In this document: in pieces, positions 25,001-32,264 of the stretch | Position numbering within the stretch: the first letter of the stretch is position 1 | Layout of the letters: each line of letters opens with the position of its first letter | Source of the DNA: Pomacea canaliculata | Lineage: Eukaryota > Mollusca > Gastropoda > Architaenioglossa > Ampullariidae | Direction: 5' to 3' | Length of the DNA: 64,000 nucleotides | Assembly: GCF_003073045.1 (NCBI RefSeq) | Contig: NC_037599.1 | Location: 25,396,695-25,460,694, forward strand | The notes under the pieces: model-generated | What the model was told of the DNA's origin: nothing | The model's input: the letters and a program-made list of their open reading frames with translations, nothing else | Databases searched by the model: none | Program-made: the position numbers and the translations under genes

Positions 25001-28000
25001 ATTAATTCTGTGTCTGTGGCAAGTGTTAGAAGCTGGACTAGGAAGTAAATGATTTAGCAACTAAAGTATTGGGCTTAGTGTCTGGGACGCTGGTAAGGGG
25101 ACTGAAGTCAGCTGTGGAAATTTAGTTTGGAGCATTTTGAAATCTGTTGCTTAGGTTTTTTGAAAAAATGAAATTTTCTTGAAAAATAAGCACACTTTAT
25201 TTCCTTGCAGGTGTAGATGTCAATGCCCAGGACAATGCTGGTTGGTCACCTTTACATGAAGCTTGTCATCATGGCAATGTGGAGTGCGTCAGAGCACTGC
25301 TTAAGTTTGTTCCTAAGAAGACTATTGACGCATATACTTCTGGTAATGTCTTTTCGGTTTTTTTTTGTTGTTTTTTTTTTTATAAAATCTGTTAACTGTC
25401 TCTAAAAGGATTTCTATAACTATCAGTATAAGTGGACGTCAGCCAGTTGTTGTCATTTGCACTGCAGTTCAGATTATCTTTCCAGGATTCTTTGTAGTGA
25501 TGCTGCACACATTCAAGAGGACCCTTACCTGGATGCACCAATGTTACTTAATAAATAGACTGGTGCTTTTCTATTTCACTCAAACTGAAACTAAATGGAA
25601 AGGTGATTGTCAGCTGCACCAAGGAGAAGGATAACAGCTGTTTGAAACATCAACAGTACAACATAAGACTACAATGCCAACAAAATAAAATACTGCAATC
25701 TAAAAAGAATACAAACTAAAATTATTCCTGAAAATTAATCATATTACAGGGACAAATGTCTTCGATGTTTCTAAAACAAAATATCAGTTCCGGCTTTTGT
25801 TCTTCCCAGGAGCAGGGAAATTGAAGCGTGTTGATATTCGAGCACTCAGTGAGGAGAAGATCACCCCTCTTCATGATGCTGTCCTGAAGAACCATGTCAG
25901 CGTTGTTACACTGCTTCTCCAATATGGAGGTGGGTATGTATCAGTCTGTGTGCATGTGTATGTGTGTGTGTGTGTGTGTGCAATGTATATGCTGTGTATG
26001 TGTTATACTGTCCTGAAAAACTATATCAGAACCAAAATGAGGCTCATATTTGACCCTTTGTTATACACACATCATTTGTGCCATGCTGGTGCATATCATT
26101 AGAGCCACATACCTGAACTTGTAATAGTCTTGAAGTTATTTCTAAAGGTCCCAAATCATCTTTTCTTGATCCGTTAATGGTTATTTTTGAAAGTTTCCAG
26201 TTTGAAATTTGGAACATGAACCATTTGCTTTTCCCTCTAACAGCAAGCATCTCTGTTCTTGGCAACGTGGCTAAAATTTTGTTGATTCTCTTAGACACAC
26301 AAGTGATTGTTGAAAATTTGATGAAATATCCTGGATGCCTTATTTAGCTTTATATATCTTGTTAGGGAGGAAATATTCTTAAAATTCAGCTCAAAATTCA
26401 ATGACTTCAAGTAAATTGAAATAAGTTTTGGGAAATATCATTTCAAAAATCATGACCTGTTATCTGGGTCCATAATATCTGCTGAAAATTGTTTATGCTA
26501 AATCTTTGAAGCATTATATTAAAATATTTTTAGATTTACTGTGCTTGTTCATTGTTCTGTATAAGCCAAAAATCAGCACATGGCTGCAGATTTTAGTGTC
26601 GCCGTTTGCACTGGCGTCATCATCCTCTTACAGTGTCAATAAAGGAACTTTTTTCAATGAGCTGTGGTTTACAGACGAAAAATACAACAATTTTTGGAAT
26701 GTTGTTCAAGAAAGAAAGAACGACAAAGCCAAATATAAATCTGATCTTTGTGGCAAGGAAGGGAAACTTTCAAACATGGGTATAGATGCCATGCATAAGG
26801 TAGCAGGCACAAAAGGCTCCTTTCACAAAAATCATCAGTGACAACTACTGCTAGCTTTTTTTTTTGATTATGCCAAAGTAATAGACAAATGCAAACTATT
26901 TAAATGTATAAAATTTGGTGCTTTCTTCTGAAATATGCTTGTGTGTGGACTGGATGAGTGAAGTCTATCCTGGAAAAAGTCGGAAAAGTCAGTATTTTGT
27001 TTTTGTCATAGCAGTACAGCCTATGTACTATGACCTACTAGAAACAAAGGGTTTTGCCGGTATTATAATTTACTAACAAAATCTTCTATTGCTATTCAAA
27101 TTGTAATGATGACACAAACAAAAAAACTGATTTAATGGACTATCGTTTTCTTCTGCATGTGACAACTAAGCTCTCAGGTCTTCATGAATGGATGCTACAA
27201 AGCTGGTGTTTAGTTTATTCCTTATTACTCCTCGAGCAGCATAAGGCCACATGAGGAATCTTCCCGACCAGGCCCCTGTTGTGGTACTGTTGCGGTTTCT
27301 GTAACATCTCTTTTTTACATGAGTGGGTTGTTAGCCCAAAGCAAAACCTCCAACCTAATGAGCCAGGGTGCAACATTTTAATTGGCCTCTACCCTGACAG
27401 GCTTGGTTGGCTTGGTTAGACCTGCTCTGTGGATCGACAAGGCACGCAAGTCACCACACCACTACAAGGTAAAAAGCTGGTGTGGCGGTGGTCCTTTCTT
27501 ATTCGCAGAGTTGGGTCCGAAGGTCTCAAGGTCTACCCCTTTTGGGGAGTCTTTTTCTGCTTCAAGTGACGTGGAACAAATGACGCACACAAGACATCAG
27601 ACACAAGACACCATTCACCAAAACAATACAAGACCTACCACAACTCACTACACTGACACTGTCTTGATGAGCATTCAAACCACTAGGCCTGTATGAAGGC
27701 TGTAGATGAGGGTCTGTCTCTCAAGCTGCTGGATGAGGTCAGTCATAGATCAGTCATTCAGTGAACTAATCTTCTCTGTATGATTTTGGAGGAGATCTTT
27801 ATCTTTCTGTATGTTGTGACATGTTGCTATATTTATCAGATATTTCTAGAGCATTTCTCTTCCTGTTTTTTTTTTTAAGGTAAAGTGGATTTATTAAAGT
27901 TGTATGCCTTTAGTTTTCTAGAAACACTCATTTCAGATGAAAATGAAATGAACTATTGAGGATAGTGTCTAATGTTGTGAATAAAGTGTTGTGTAAAGCC

Positions 28001-28174
28001 AAATCCTCTTGTAATCCCCACATACCAGATCTTAATTTCATCATGTTTTGATTCTCTGAACTAGGTACCAGTTTACTCCAGGCTAGAACTGTCCTTGGCA
28101 ACACGCCTTTGGATCTTGCGAGGACAGAGGAGATGCGACAGGTGCTGACTTCTGCAAAGTCTGTGGACACCTAA
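6963..28174 (+). CDS. SLF1: SMC5-SMC6 complex localization factor 1 (SLF1/ANKRD32), 19 coding exons
   Basis: Adaptor that, in vertebrates, binds phosphorylated RAD18 through tandem BRCT repeats and, with SLF2, brings SMC5/6 to DNA interstrand crosslinks in the nucleus. Exons 1-3 encode BRCT1 (THVV..KLTRSEKF, GRWVVKPEYI). Exons 3-4 encode BRCT2 (WQVAVVL, LLAYGGAKVF, LNVDFLSDFL). Exons 5-8 are long, polar and basic, with NLS-like PKKKLK and a PIP-like QRSIRDWF. The end of exon 8 through exon 14 matches the conserved helical (NSE5-like) region. Exons 16-19 are ankyrin repeats (GETLLHRAA, NAQDNAGWSPLHEAC, ITPLHDAVLKNHV, GNTPLDLA). Length is about 1440-1470 residues against 1058 in human, the excess being mainly exon 8. 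Two one-base frame changes in exon 8 look like homopolymer errors. The C-terminal extension of human SLF1 may lie at 28643-29091. Confidence 0.9.
7759..7837 (+). CDS. SLF1: SLF1 exon 2 (BRCT1)
   Basis: Acceptor TTTGCAG, donor GTAATG, phase 0 to 1. Encodes VFTNNATHVVCRKLTRSEKF, matching human NCTHLIAERLCKSEKF in the first BRCT domain. Confidence 0.93.
8109..8337 (+). CDS. SLF1: SLF1 exon 3 (end BRCT1, start BRCT2)
   Basis: Acceptor TTTTCAG, donor GTGAAG, phase 1 to 2. GRWVVKPEYIGDSF has the conserved BRCT tryptophan, and KWLDEADYEWSED matches human RWLDETTYEWG. FAGWQVAVVLGDHKR opens BRCT2. Confidence 0.94.
8400..10110 (+). mobile_element. RTE-like LINE, degraded, 5'-truncated
   Basis: Runs from endonuclease-end pieces (near 8770-8840, SDHDLVLMKLK-like) through reverse transcriptase to a 3' region. 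RT landmarks: AEQAGFRPYSSTVEQIFNYR, then FIDFKKAFDRVW-like near 9115, then ICNLRFADDIDLLAGTN at 9403-9450 with the FADD catalytic motif, and AYGMETSTEK. The end has the TWKGS.RRGGQRK...WTG..VQDL block typical of this clade. Several stops and frame changes make it inactive. Related copies are at 21390-21660 and 40450-41600. It occupies SLF1 intron 3. Confidence 0.85.
10430..10610. repeat. imperfect ~60-bp tandem duplication
   Basis: AGGGTTGTGAAGGTATGTAG and AGGGCTGTGTAGATAGATCG begin two diverged copies, each ending in a CCCAGTTT block, in SLF1 intron 3. Confidence 0.45.
10766..11009 (-). pseudogene. EXOSC3: Partial duplicate of EXOSC3 exon 1 and promoter
   Basis: On the minus strand the sequence reads [15 protein letters not shown], then RRVVMPGDKN. 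This copies the first ~27 codons of EXOSC3 ([24 protein letters not shown]) and continues through ~195 bases upstream of its start. It aligns with 5556-5832 throughout with scattered small gaps. The initiator ATG is lost (CAT has become CAATT) and no splice donor is included. The ETS site ACCGGAAGC has decayed to AACAGAAAC. Upstream DNA is included, so this is a genomic duplication rather than a processed copy. It lies in SLF1 intron 3. Confidence 0.9.
11619..11802 (+). CDS. SLF1: SLF1 exon 4 (BRCT2)
   Basis: Acceptor GTCTGCAG, donor GTAAGT, phase 2 to 0. LLAYGGAKVFTLKLPATNPE aligns with human RVLEAGKANVILPKSSPSG. Near the end, VMCLNVDFLSDFLIL aligns with FYPIQYLGDFLLE. Confidence 0.94.
12395..12649 (+). 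CDS. SLF1: SLF1 exon 5 (linker; alternative donor at 12548)
   Basis: Acceptor TTCTGTAG, entry in phase 0 with DPPPDPLNYTLLSLDGIPST. Two donors keep the frame: GTTGGT after 12547 (51 codons) and GTGAGG after 12649 (85 codons). The extra 34 codons contain a 47-bp tandem duplication (CAGCATCACAAT at 12564 and 12611). I give the longer form because its donor is stronger. Confidence 0.7.
13253..13366 (+). CDS. SLF1: SLF1 exon 6
   Basis: 38 codons, phase 0 to 0, acceptor TTGCCAG, donor GTACAC. Encodes VALTDIVMPPSFTATATNSL and then AAITKRFLQKNYMRISHQ. No domain is recognised; it is part of the linker after BRCT2. Confidence 0.78.
13652..13790 (+). CDS. SLF1: SLF1 exon 7 with PIP-box-like motif
   Basis: The frame is closed upstream, so the acceptor must be internal. 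The best phase-0 choice is AG at 13650-13651 after a T-rich tract (TTATCAAAG); this acceptor is AAG rather than CAG and is the least sure in the gene. Donor GTAAGG, phase 1. It contains QRSIRDWFGRQDK at 13730-13768; the Q-x-x-I-x-x-W-F spacing fits a PCNA-interacting peptide. Confidence 0.7.
14223..14409. mobile_element. 175-bp CAGGG-type MITE with GCATAA flanks
   Basis: The element at 14229-14403 has inverted ends CAGGGCTTCTGCT...AGCAGAAGCCCTG and is flanked on both sides by GCATAA (14223-14228, 14404-14409). Its inside is full of GGGGTCC/GGACCCC palindromes. The CAGGG ends suggest a hAT-like element, but hAT usually makes 8-bp duplications and only 6 match here. It lies in SLF1 intron 7. 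Confidence 0.75.
14410..15244. other. SLF1 intron 7, unassigned repeat-like sequence
   Basis: Intronic sequence between the MITE and the LINE. Short open frames show no recognised family. Part may be the 5' half of the LINE that follows, too decayed to read. Confidence 0.3.
15245..16612 (+). mobile_element. I-superfamily-like LINE, RNase H end and 3' tail
   Basis: A ribonuclease H domain is readable at 15575-16165. It shows a TDGS start, SIFTAELHVIVLAL (catalytic E), LIISDSLSAL (catalytic D) and FIWSPGHAGIPGNVRADQAA (H and D). These are followed by RLKLGHT and a CPWC-like end. LINEs of the I group carry an RNase H at this place. The 3' end at 16557-16612 is GATATAGCCTTGGCTGCTGG, then an (AAAC)n tail. 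Frames change upstream and the reverse transcriptase is missing, so it is a dead 5'-truncated copy. Its tail is shared with the SINE at 17240. Confidence 0.8.
16613..16900 (+). mobile_element. CR1/Rex1-like LINE, C-terminal fragment
   Basis: The translation retains the tail of a Jockey-superfamily ORF2: the TIYGHRMFSYGAAKQWNPL block (consensus TYG.RAFS..APKLWNSLP) near 16776-16830. A second copy is at 20312-20880. It sits directly behind the AAAC tail of the previous LINE. Confidence 0.65.
17240..17420 (+). mobile_element. tRNA-derived SINE with LINE-shared tail
   Basis: A tRNA-like head (GGTGGTGCAACAGTTAGTGC as box A region, GGGTTTAGCTC as box B region) is followed by a body. The 3' end TGTGATATAGCCTTAGTTGC, then TGGCTCAGCATAAAAC, is nearly identical over ~40 bases to the end of the RNase H LINE at 16557-16600. 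A short CA run ends it. A further tail-like piece is at 29697-29722. Confidence 0.75.
17430..17645 (+). mobile_element. second SINE-like element
   Basis: GGTGATTAGAGC and a box-B-like GGTTCAATGAC (17462-17472) form a tRNA-like head. A GC-richer conserved-looking body follows (CCAGCTGGCGGGAATGACTC, GAGGGTTGGGGAAGGTAAGG). Family assignment is by pattern only. Confidence 0.5.
17827..19805 (+). CDS. SLF1: SLF1 exon 8 (long disordered exon, two frame changes)
   Basis: 1979 bases between acceptor GTTTCAG and donor GTGAGA. The frame entered in phase 1 stays open to 18263. A second frame is open to 18646 and the first frame then resumes to the donor. The shifts sit at an A-run (18246-18250, one base apparently missing) and a G-run (18640-18642, one base apparently extra). 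They cancel, so sequencing or assembly error is the simplest reading. The product is polar and Lys/Ser-rich with NLS-like PKKKLKLE (from 17961) and SKKKRNGCGGKKRSSK. From about 19556 (FVRPRWHFLHSPIEG...) it enters the conserved helical domain shared with vertebrate SLF1. Confidence 0.85.
20201..20900 (+). mobile_element. CR1/Rex1-like LINE 3' fragment with flanking direct repeats
   Basis: 20340-20470 encodes the same C-terminal block as at 16776 (TAYGHRMFSYCAAK). A 3' UTR follows, with an AGCTTGCTCCTTAGGAGTG stem and AGGAGCTTTACAAATTTTGC end. Direct repeats (TTTAGTGTAATGGTTGTACAT) at about 20208-20230 and 20828-20850 bracket it and may be a long target-site duplication. It lies in SLF1 intron 8. 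Confidence 0.6.
20923..21071 (+). CDS. SLF1: SLF1 exon 9
   Basis: Acceptor TGTAACAG, donor GTAAGT, phase 0 to 2. EAKEESTLNAAYSLLMTWLK and LYDWDSVQEII fit the helical domain. Confidence 0.88.
21390..21660 (-). mobile_element. RTE-like LINE 3' fragment
   Basis: The minus strand reads PLLSTVRLIFFDHVTQHDNL, then TVLQGTLEGSGRRGGQRKNR. This is the same C-terminal block as the LINE ending near 10080, inverted, in SLF1 intron 9. Confidence 0.75.
21851..21973 (+). CDS. SLF1: SLF1 exon 10
   Basis: Acceptor AAATGCAG, donor GTAAGT, phase 2 to 2. Encodes LSVDTAAGETEQLLASWGGA and ECNFLHFLH. Confidence 0.88.
22126..22264 (+). CDS. SLF1: SLF1 exon 11
   Basis: Acceptor GTACTTTAG, donor GTGATG, phase 2 to 0. 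Encodes NKQGACNCLLIRCLWAPSYQ and RRLLTFLQRSLKAFKSAQ. Confidence 0.86.
22410..22557 (+). CDS. SLF1: SLF1 exon 12
   Basis: Acceptor TTCATTTAG, phase 0 to 1. Encodes ACWEEILGLLAMVAQCCHLA and DNNWQWGEAV. The donor GTTTGT is the first base of a 33-bp triplicated repeat. Confidence 0.85.
22558..22656 (+). repeat. 33-bp tandem repeat x 3 starting at a splice donor
   Basis: Three exact 33-bp copies, each beginning GTTTGTGAAAGGAATTTATC. The first copy starts at the donor of SLF1 exon 12, so the weak donor hexamer is present three times. Confidence 0.95.
22721..22869 (+). CDS. SLF1: SLF1 exon 13
   Basis: Acceptor TCTACTGCAG, donor GTGAGT, phase 1 to 0. Encodes VCDRQILQLVLSRIPAPWLR and LSDQWSLAKI, comparable to human FICSFSSSWLQMFVAEAVF. 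Confidence 0.9.
23381..23424 (+). CDS. SLF1: SLF1 exon 14 (44 bp, GC donor)
   Basis: Acceptor TTTGTAG, encodes VSQFFYLLPNMSHT, then AG|GCAAGT. The GC donor matches the consensus of GC-AG introns, and phase 2 is needed by the next exon. Confidence 0.85.
23838..23956 (+). CDS. SLF1: SLF1 exon 15 (GC donor)
   Basis: Acceptor TTTTTAG, phase 2 to 1. Encodes DSEFTRKKTAETDIVDPDVS and RINKRNPKG. Joining NPK|GETLLHRAA needs the break at AG|GCATGC. The nearest GT donor is in the wrong phase. Known counterpart: human NLKGETALHRA. Confidence 0.8.
24266..24337 (+). CDS. SLF1: SLF1 exon 16 (ankyrin 1)
   Basis: Acceptor ACTGGCAG, donor GTACAA, phase 1 to 1. GETLLHRAAIKNDVVLLKQM is a clear ankyrin helix pair, matching human GETALHRACINNQVEKLILL. 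Confidence 0.93.
24500..24795. repeat. palindromic repeat cluster
   Basis: A TATAGGACAGACTTCAAGG unit occurs in direct orientation (about 24518, 24560, 24718, 24758) and inverted (CCTTGAAGTCTGTCCTATA, 24595-24700). The region can fold into a long AU-rich hairpin within SLF1 intron 16. Confidence 0.75.
25211..25342 (+). CDS. SLF1: SLF1 exon 17 (ankyrin 2)
   Basis: Acceptor CCTTGCAG, donor GTAATG, phase 1 to 1. GVDVNAQDNAGWSPLHEACH corresponds to human [20 protein letters not shown]. Confidence 0.96.
25810..25929 (+). CDS. SLF1: SLF1 exon 18 (ankyrin 3)
   Basis: Acceptor TTCCCAG, donor GTGGGT, phase 1 to 1. KITPLHDAVLKNHVSVVTLL and LQYGG correspond to human GVTPLHDALSNGHVEIGKLL and LQHGG. Confidence 0.95.
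26640..26825 (+). mobile_element. hAT-type BED zinc-finger remnant
   Basis: FFNELWFTDEKYNNFWNVVQ, then KAKYKSDLCGKEGKLSNMGI, fits the N-terminal BED-like module of hAT transposases (FN..W..D..F..W... C..C ...NMG). The first zinc-ligand cysteine is not clear. No terminal repeats are found. It lies in SLF1 intron 18. Confidence 0.5.
27230..27700 (+). mobile_element. probable LINE 5'-UTR-like repeat
   Basis: A GC-richer block with ACATGAGTGGGTTGTTAGCC, TTGGCTTGGTTAGACC and GGCACGCAAGTCACCACACC. I associate this pattern with the leader of RTE-type LINEs. No reading frame survives, so this is recognition by pattern only. Confidence 0.35.
28065..28174 (+). CDS. SLF1: SLF1 exon 19 (ankyrin 4, stop)
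   Basis: Acceptor GAACTAG, enters in phase 1. TSLLQARTVLGNTPLDLART continues the ankyrin array, then ends SAKSVDT and TAA at 28172-28174. Human SLF1 continues about 130 residues past this point (KIEDTVENF...). A donor-like AAG|GTATCA lies 11 bases after the stop. Confidence 0.85.
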
Positions 28175-28642
28175 GCTGTCACAAGGTATCAGTGGCTTTG
28201 CTTAACTTGCAAGAACTCAGGAAAGTACAGTTTGGCTGTATCCTACTCACACTAATTGTTAGGATTGAATGTTGCAACTGGAGCAGCTTAGTGAACACAA
28301 AGAATCTTGGTTGCTATGGAGCTGAAGGTGTGTTTTGTTTTAGTGTATGACACAGCCTGTCTCTCATTCTGAGACATCATCATCATCCTGTTTAATGTGC
28401 TCTTATAAGGACACCAGAAAAGGAGAGTCAGACAGTGACAAGTGAATAGAACGGTGATGACTGATGCCAGAGACCTGTACAGTTGCTGTGTTGCTGCCCA
28501 AAACTGCCTTGCTTTTTTCCTGAGTTAAGGTTTGGTGTTTAGTGGTTATGGTTTTAATTTTAATTTTGTGAAACTGAAGTCTTATCTTGTAAGAATATTT
28601 TCAGTTATTTAAGAAACCTGTAGCCTTTTTTTTTCTGTCCAG

Positions 28643-29091
28643 ATTTATTATCCCACCAGTCGTCTTGTACAGGGCACCTGCCACCCTCCTCATTTCTGTA
28701 CAGCCAGGTGCTAGGGGATGCTGACGTCACAGTCACTGCTTCTGCTGAGGACTGTGCACAGTTTTTGGATCTTCTTGTGTGTGTGCTGAAGGCTGATCTA
28801 CAGATAAAACGCTTACAGCAGTCAGGTGGTAACAGTCAGCAATTTCAACACAGTCTTCTGCTGACTCGGCACCATGAGGCTGCAGCAGGTCAGGAGAAAG
28901 TTGTTGGTGTTGCAGACAGCGTAACAAGAGCCAGGAAGAAGGCTAAGTTTCACAGTAAATGTTTATGTAGACATCTACACAAAATCACCACTCCAGATGT
29001 CTTCCAGGGCTTACACTTTCAGCTGGCGCTGGTTGATGAATTGTTGAAGGAATGCTTTCTGTATGAATACCATACTGGAATGTTGAGATAA
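28643..29091 (+). CDS. possible C-terminal exon of SLF1 (phase unresolved)
   Basis: A strong acceptor (T-run, TCTGTCCAG) opens a 149-codon frame ending TGA or TAA-type stop at 29089-29091. It contains AEDCAQFLDLLVCVLKADLQ and FQGLHFQLALVDELLKECF. Its length and Leu-rich helical character resemble the human SLF1 C-terminus (PGVHTEALMITLEMMC). No donor in exon 19 gives the phase needed to join it from 28643. A weak donor at 28159 fits only with an acceptor at 28703. An AATAAA lies at 29328-29333. Confidence 0.45.
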
Positions 29092-30733
29092 GGTTGAAGA
29101 ATTACTGAAGGTGTGCATGTTGTGTTGGAGCCAAAAGACAGTGGTATGGTTCAAGAATTATTGAAGGTGCATTCTTTGCCACATGGCAGTGTAAAGATTG
29201 AGTGGCTTGGCTGTTAAAAAAAACAACTTTATGCAGGTTTTCACGCTTGCTTTGGTGTAGTGAAAATATACTAGTGTGAATGTTGATGTTGTGTAAACAA
29301 TCTTTGCAACTGTGGTGAATGTTGATGAATAAATGCTCCAGAATTTGTGGGTGTCAGTCACTCATCACCTCTGGTTAGCTGATGGTGCATTGCCTCCCTT
29401 TCAGTCAGGATGGGCTTTTTTGTTTGAAAGATGGTTCCCTTGGTGGCGATACCTTTCATGCCTGTACTTGTTGTCCAGCACCACTATTACGTGCATCATG
29501 TTTTCCAGGTTTGATGGAGTGTGAATGGTTTTATGGGAAATGTCTATTATCTCATTTTGTCAGTTGCCTGAATACATACATCAGGAGCAAAGAATGACAA
29601 GTGTGTTGAGCTATCCCCAAGAAGTTTTTTAAATCCAGCATGTCTTGATCACCATTGTTTGTCCATGCATGTCTTAATTACCATTGTTTGTCCACAGTTG
29701 GCTGGCTCAGCATTAAACACCAGCATATTGCTTTATAACTGAAAAACTATGTAAAATCAGTCCAATCATCACCACCTCAATGTTTTGGATACACACTTAA
29801 TACTTCTCCTGCCATAGTGTGTGTCCACCTGTAAGCATGCCCATGTGTGCTTGTATATGTACAGTCCATAAACATTGCTCAGGTCTGATAAAGAACGTAA
29901 ACAATCACTGCTATGATCAGTTTTCTTCACAAATGTTACTTTTTTAATTTGAGAAGCATTCTTCAAGGGAAGGTGGTACTACTTGAAAAGCGGAATTACA
30001 GTCCTTGTGTTCTTCCTGTAGATTTGACTTTTTTCTTTGATTGTACATTTTTTGCAGATAATAAAGCTTTAAAAAATATAATTAAAACATAATCTATGAC
30101 TTAAGATAAAAGCAAGCCTTTGCACAGATATTGTATAGAAGTACTTTTTATGATTGTTTGTTAAAGGTTTTAAAAGTGTTTGTTATTTTAAAGCAATATG
30201 TCTTTAAAAGGTGGTGCATTTTTCTTGCTATGCATGACATTATAATTGATGCTGAAAGACAATAGTTTCATTACAACTTGATCCAAGGATTAAAACAAGT
30301 TAAAGGCAAAACAATTATTGGTGCACATGGTTTATTAACATTTGTATTAAACAGCATGCCGATATAACATGCCATCACACTTCTGCATCTTACACAAACA
30401 TCTTTTACTTACAAGACCACATTTTTTAATTTGATATTTTTCATCTCCAGTAATGCTCCTAGTGGAAAAATTGGGGAGCAGTAATATTGGCAAGTGGTGT
30501 TTATAGACACCATATCTCCCTTTATGTTTATAAAGTTACAGTGCTCACCTCCTGTCAGAGAGAAAAAAATGGCCCATGCTCAAAACTAAAAGGTAATCCT
30601 GAAATATCTGACCAATGAAGCCAGGCAACCATTGCAGGTGCCTGATCATGTCAGCAGGGTCATGCCTTTGTACAATGGATGTGACCTCAAAGCATGGTTA
30701 AACAGCTGACACTCCAACATCATCATGAAGAGC
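29092..30733. other. intergenic, SLF1 3' flank
   Basis: AT-rich, with AATAAA hexamers at 29328-29333 and about 30059-30065 as candidate SLF1 polyadenylation signals, and a SINE tail fragment at 29697-29722. I see no coding sequence. Confidence 0.4.
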
Positions 30734-30739
30734 AGGCGG

Positions 30740-31185
30740 TTCACACCATACCGAGTATACAGAGATAGGTGTCTAAAAGGCATACTCAGCAGGCGACAAA
30801 GGCTGTCCTGACGTTCCAGTAGTCTGTCATCGCATGTTCAGTATAGTGGCCACAGAGTTAAATCCCTTGTTAGTGTAGAGCATTGAATACTGAGTATGTG
30901 GCGACAGACAACAGGAACACCGAGTATGCTGTCACCGACTACATCATATATTTTATACATAATATTACTAACCCTAACCCCATTGTTATATTATATACAT
31001 AATATTACTAACCCTAACCCATTATAATATTATATACATAATATTACTAACCCTAACCCTCTGGCCACTATACTGAGTATGCGGTGACAGACTACAGGAA
31101 CGTCAGGACAGCTTTTGTCGCATGCTGAGTATGCCTTTTAGACACCTATCTCTGTATACTCGGTATGGTGCCAACCGGGTGTGAA
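30740..31185. mobile_element. foldback element with telomere-like inner repeats
   Basis: Left arm 30740-30857 and right arm 31059-31185 are reverse complements over about 110 bases (ACCGAGTATACAGAGATAGG at the outer end). Between them are three ~45-bp units, each ending TACTAACCCTAACCC (near 30965-31055). No transposase is present. Outer TTCACACC blocks on both sides may extend the arms. It lies between SLF1 and ARFRP1. Confidence 0.8.
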
Positions 31186-32264
31186 GAGAGAGCACCTAAA
31201 GTGAAGACTGAAATACCTTGCAGCAACTTTCCCAAAGAATGGCATATCAACAACTAAAGACTAGACTTTCTCTGACTGCAGAAGAAAATATCCCCAAACT
31301 CAGTAGAATATGAAGAAATAGTAACATTTGCTTTCTGTATAAACTCAAGTCTCTACAATAGTCACTGGGAGGACTGTGAAAGACGGACCCTAAAAGCTAG
31401 CCTGAGGAAGATGATTAAATCTAGCTACTTCCAGAAGCTTCTCAGTATCTTAACACACACAGAAACTATGTATGTAGCAGAGTACACATTGTAGCCAGTC
31501 TTTAAAAAGCCACATTCTTCTTCATTTGAGAAGAGGAAGTTGTTATGGCATGCACACAAGCCATGCCAAGATTATTCTGTAATAAGTAATAAAAGGAAAT
31601 GGCCCAAAAGCTGGTCTGAACACAGACTTGACCCCATCTTAACATCCCAACTCTGCTGCAGAAGACAGCATCTAACATATAGCTGAGGGTAGACTACAAT
31701 AAAAGAATTGTTTCTCATGTCCTACCACAACAACACAGGGAGAAAGGCGGATAATACGAAGTACAGAAAATGATTTTCAAACAGCAAGCCATTTACGGTT
31801 ACTGTCCATTTACATAACCCATTTTGGTTACAGTTATTGCTCGTCTGCCATGGTACCTTCATTTTTGTACCTTACAGCAAGTGTAGCAGCATAACTTGGG
31901 TACCTTTAGCTTTAAATGGCTTTACTAAGCACTTAAAAATTCTGACCTAAAAATGTCACAAGCATTTGGCCCTTATATTTTCTCCCACTTGCTGAGTAAA
32001 CTATACTTATCAACCCTATAACCGCTATGTACAAGAGCCTCTGCTGCCAAGACTGCAGACAGCAGATGACTACATTTATTTCAAAATAAAGCAAAACGCA
32101 CAGTCTTACCCACAATGCTATGCTACCCTAACCCAGTCATTGAAACTCTCCCACAATGCAACTCAACAACACATCACCATATTCCCCACTATGTATCTCC
32201 CATGATGATAACCCAGAATGTGCCTAAATTTCTGTTCCGGGCAGGATATCCATCCTTTTATATG
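31186..32264. other. intergenic, nothing recognised
   Basis: No coding frame, RNA gene or clear repeat recognised. Some stretches (31200-31700) look like decayed transposon sequence, but no family can be named. Confidence 0.3.
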
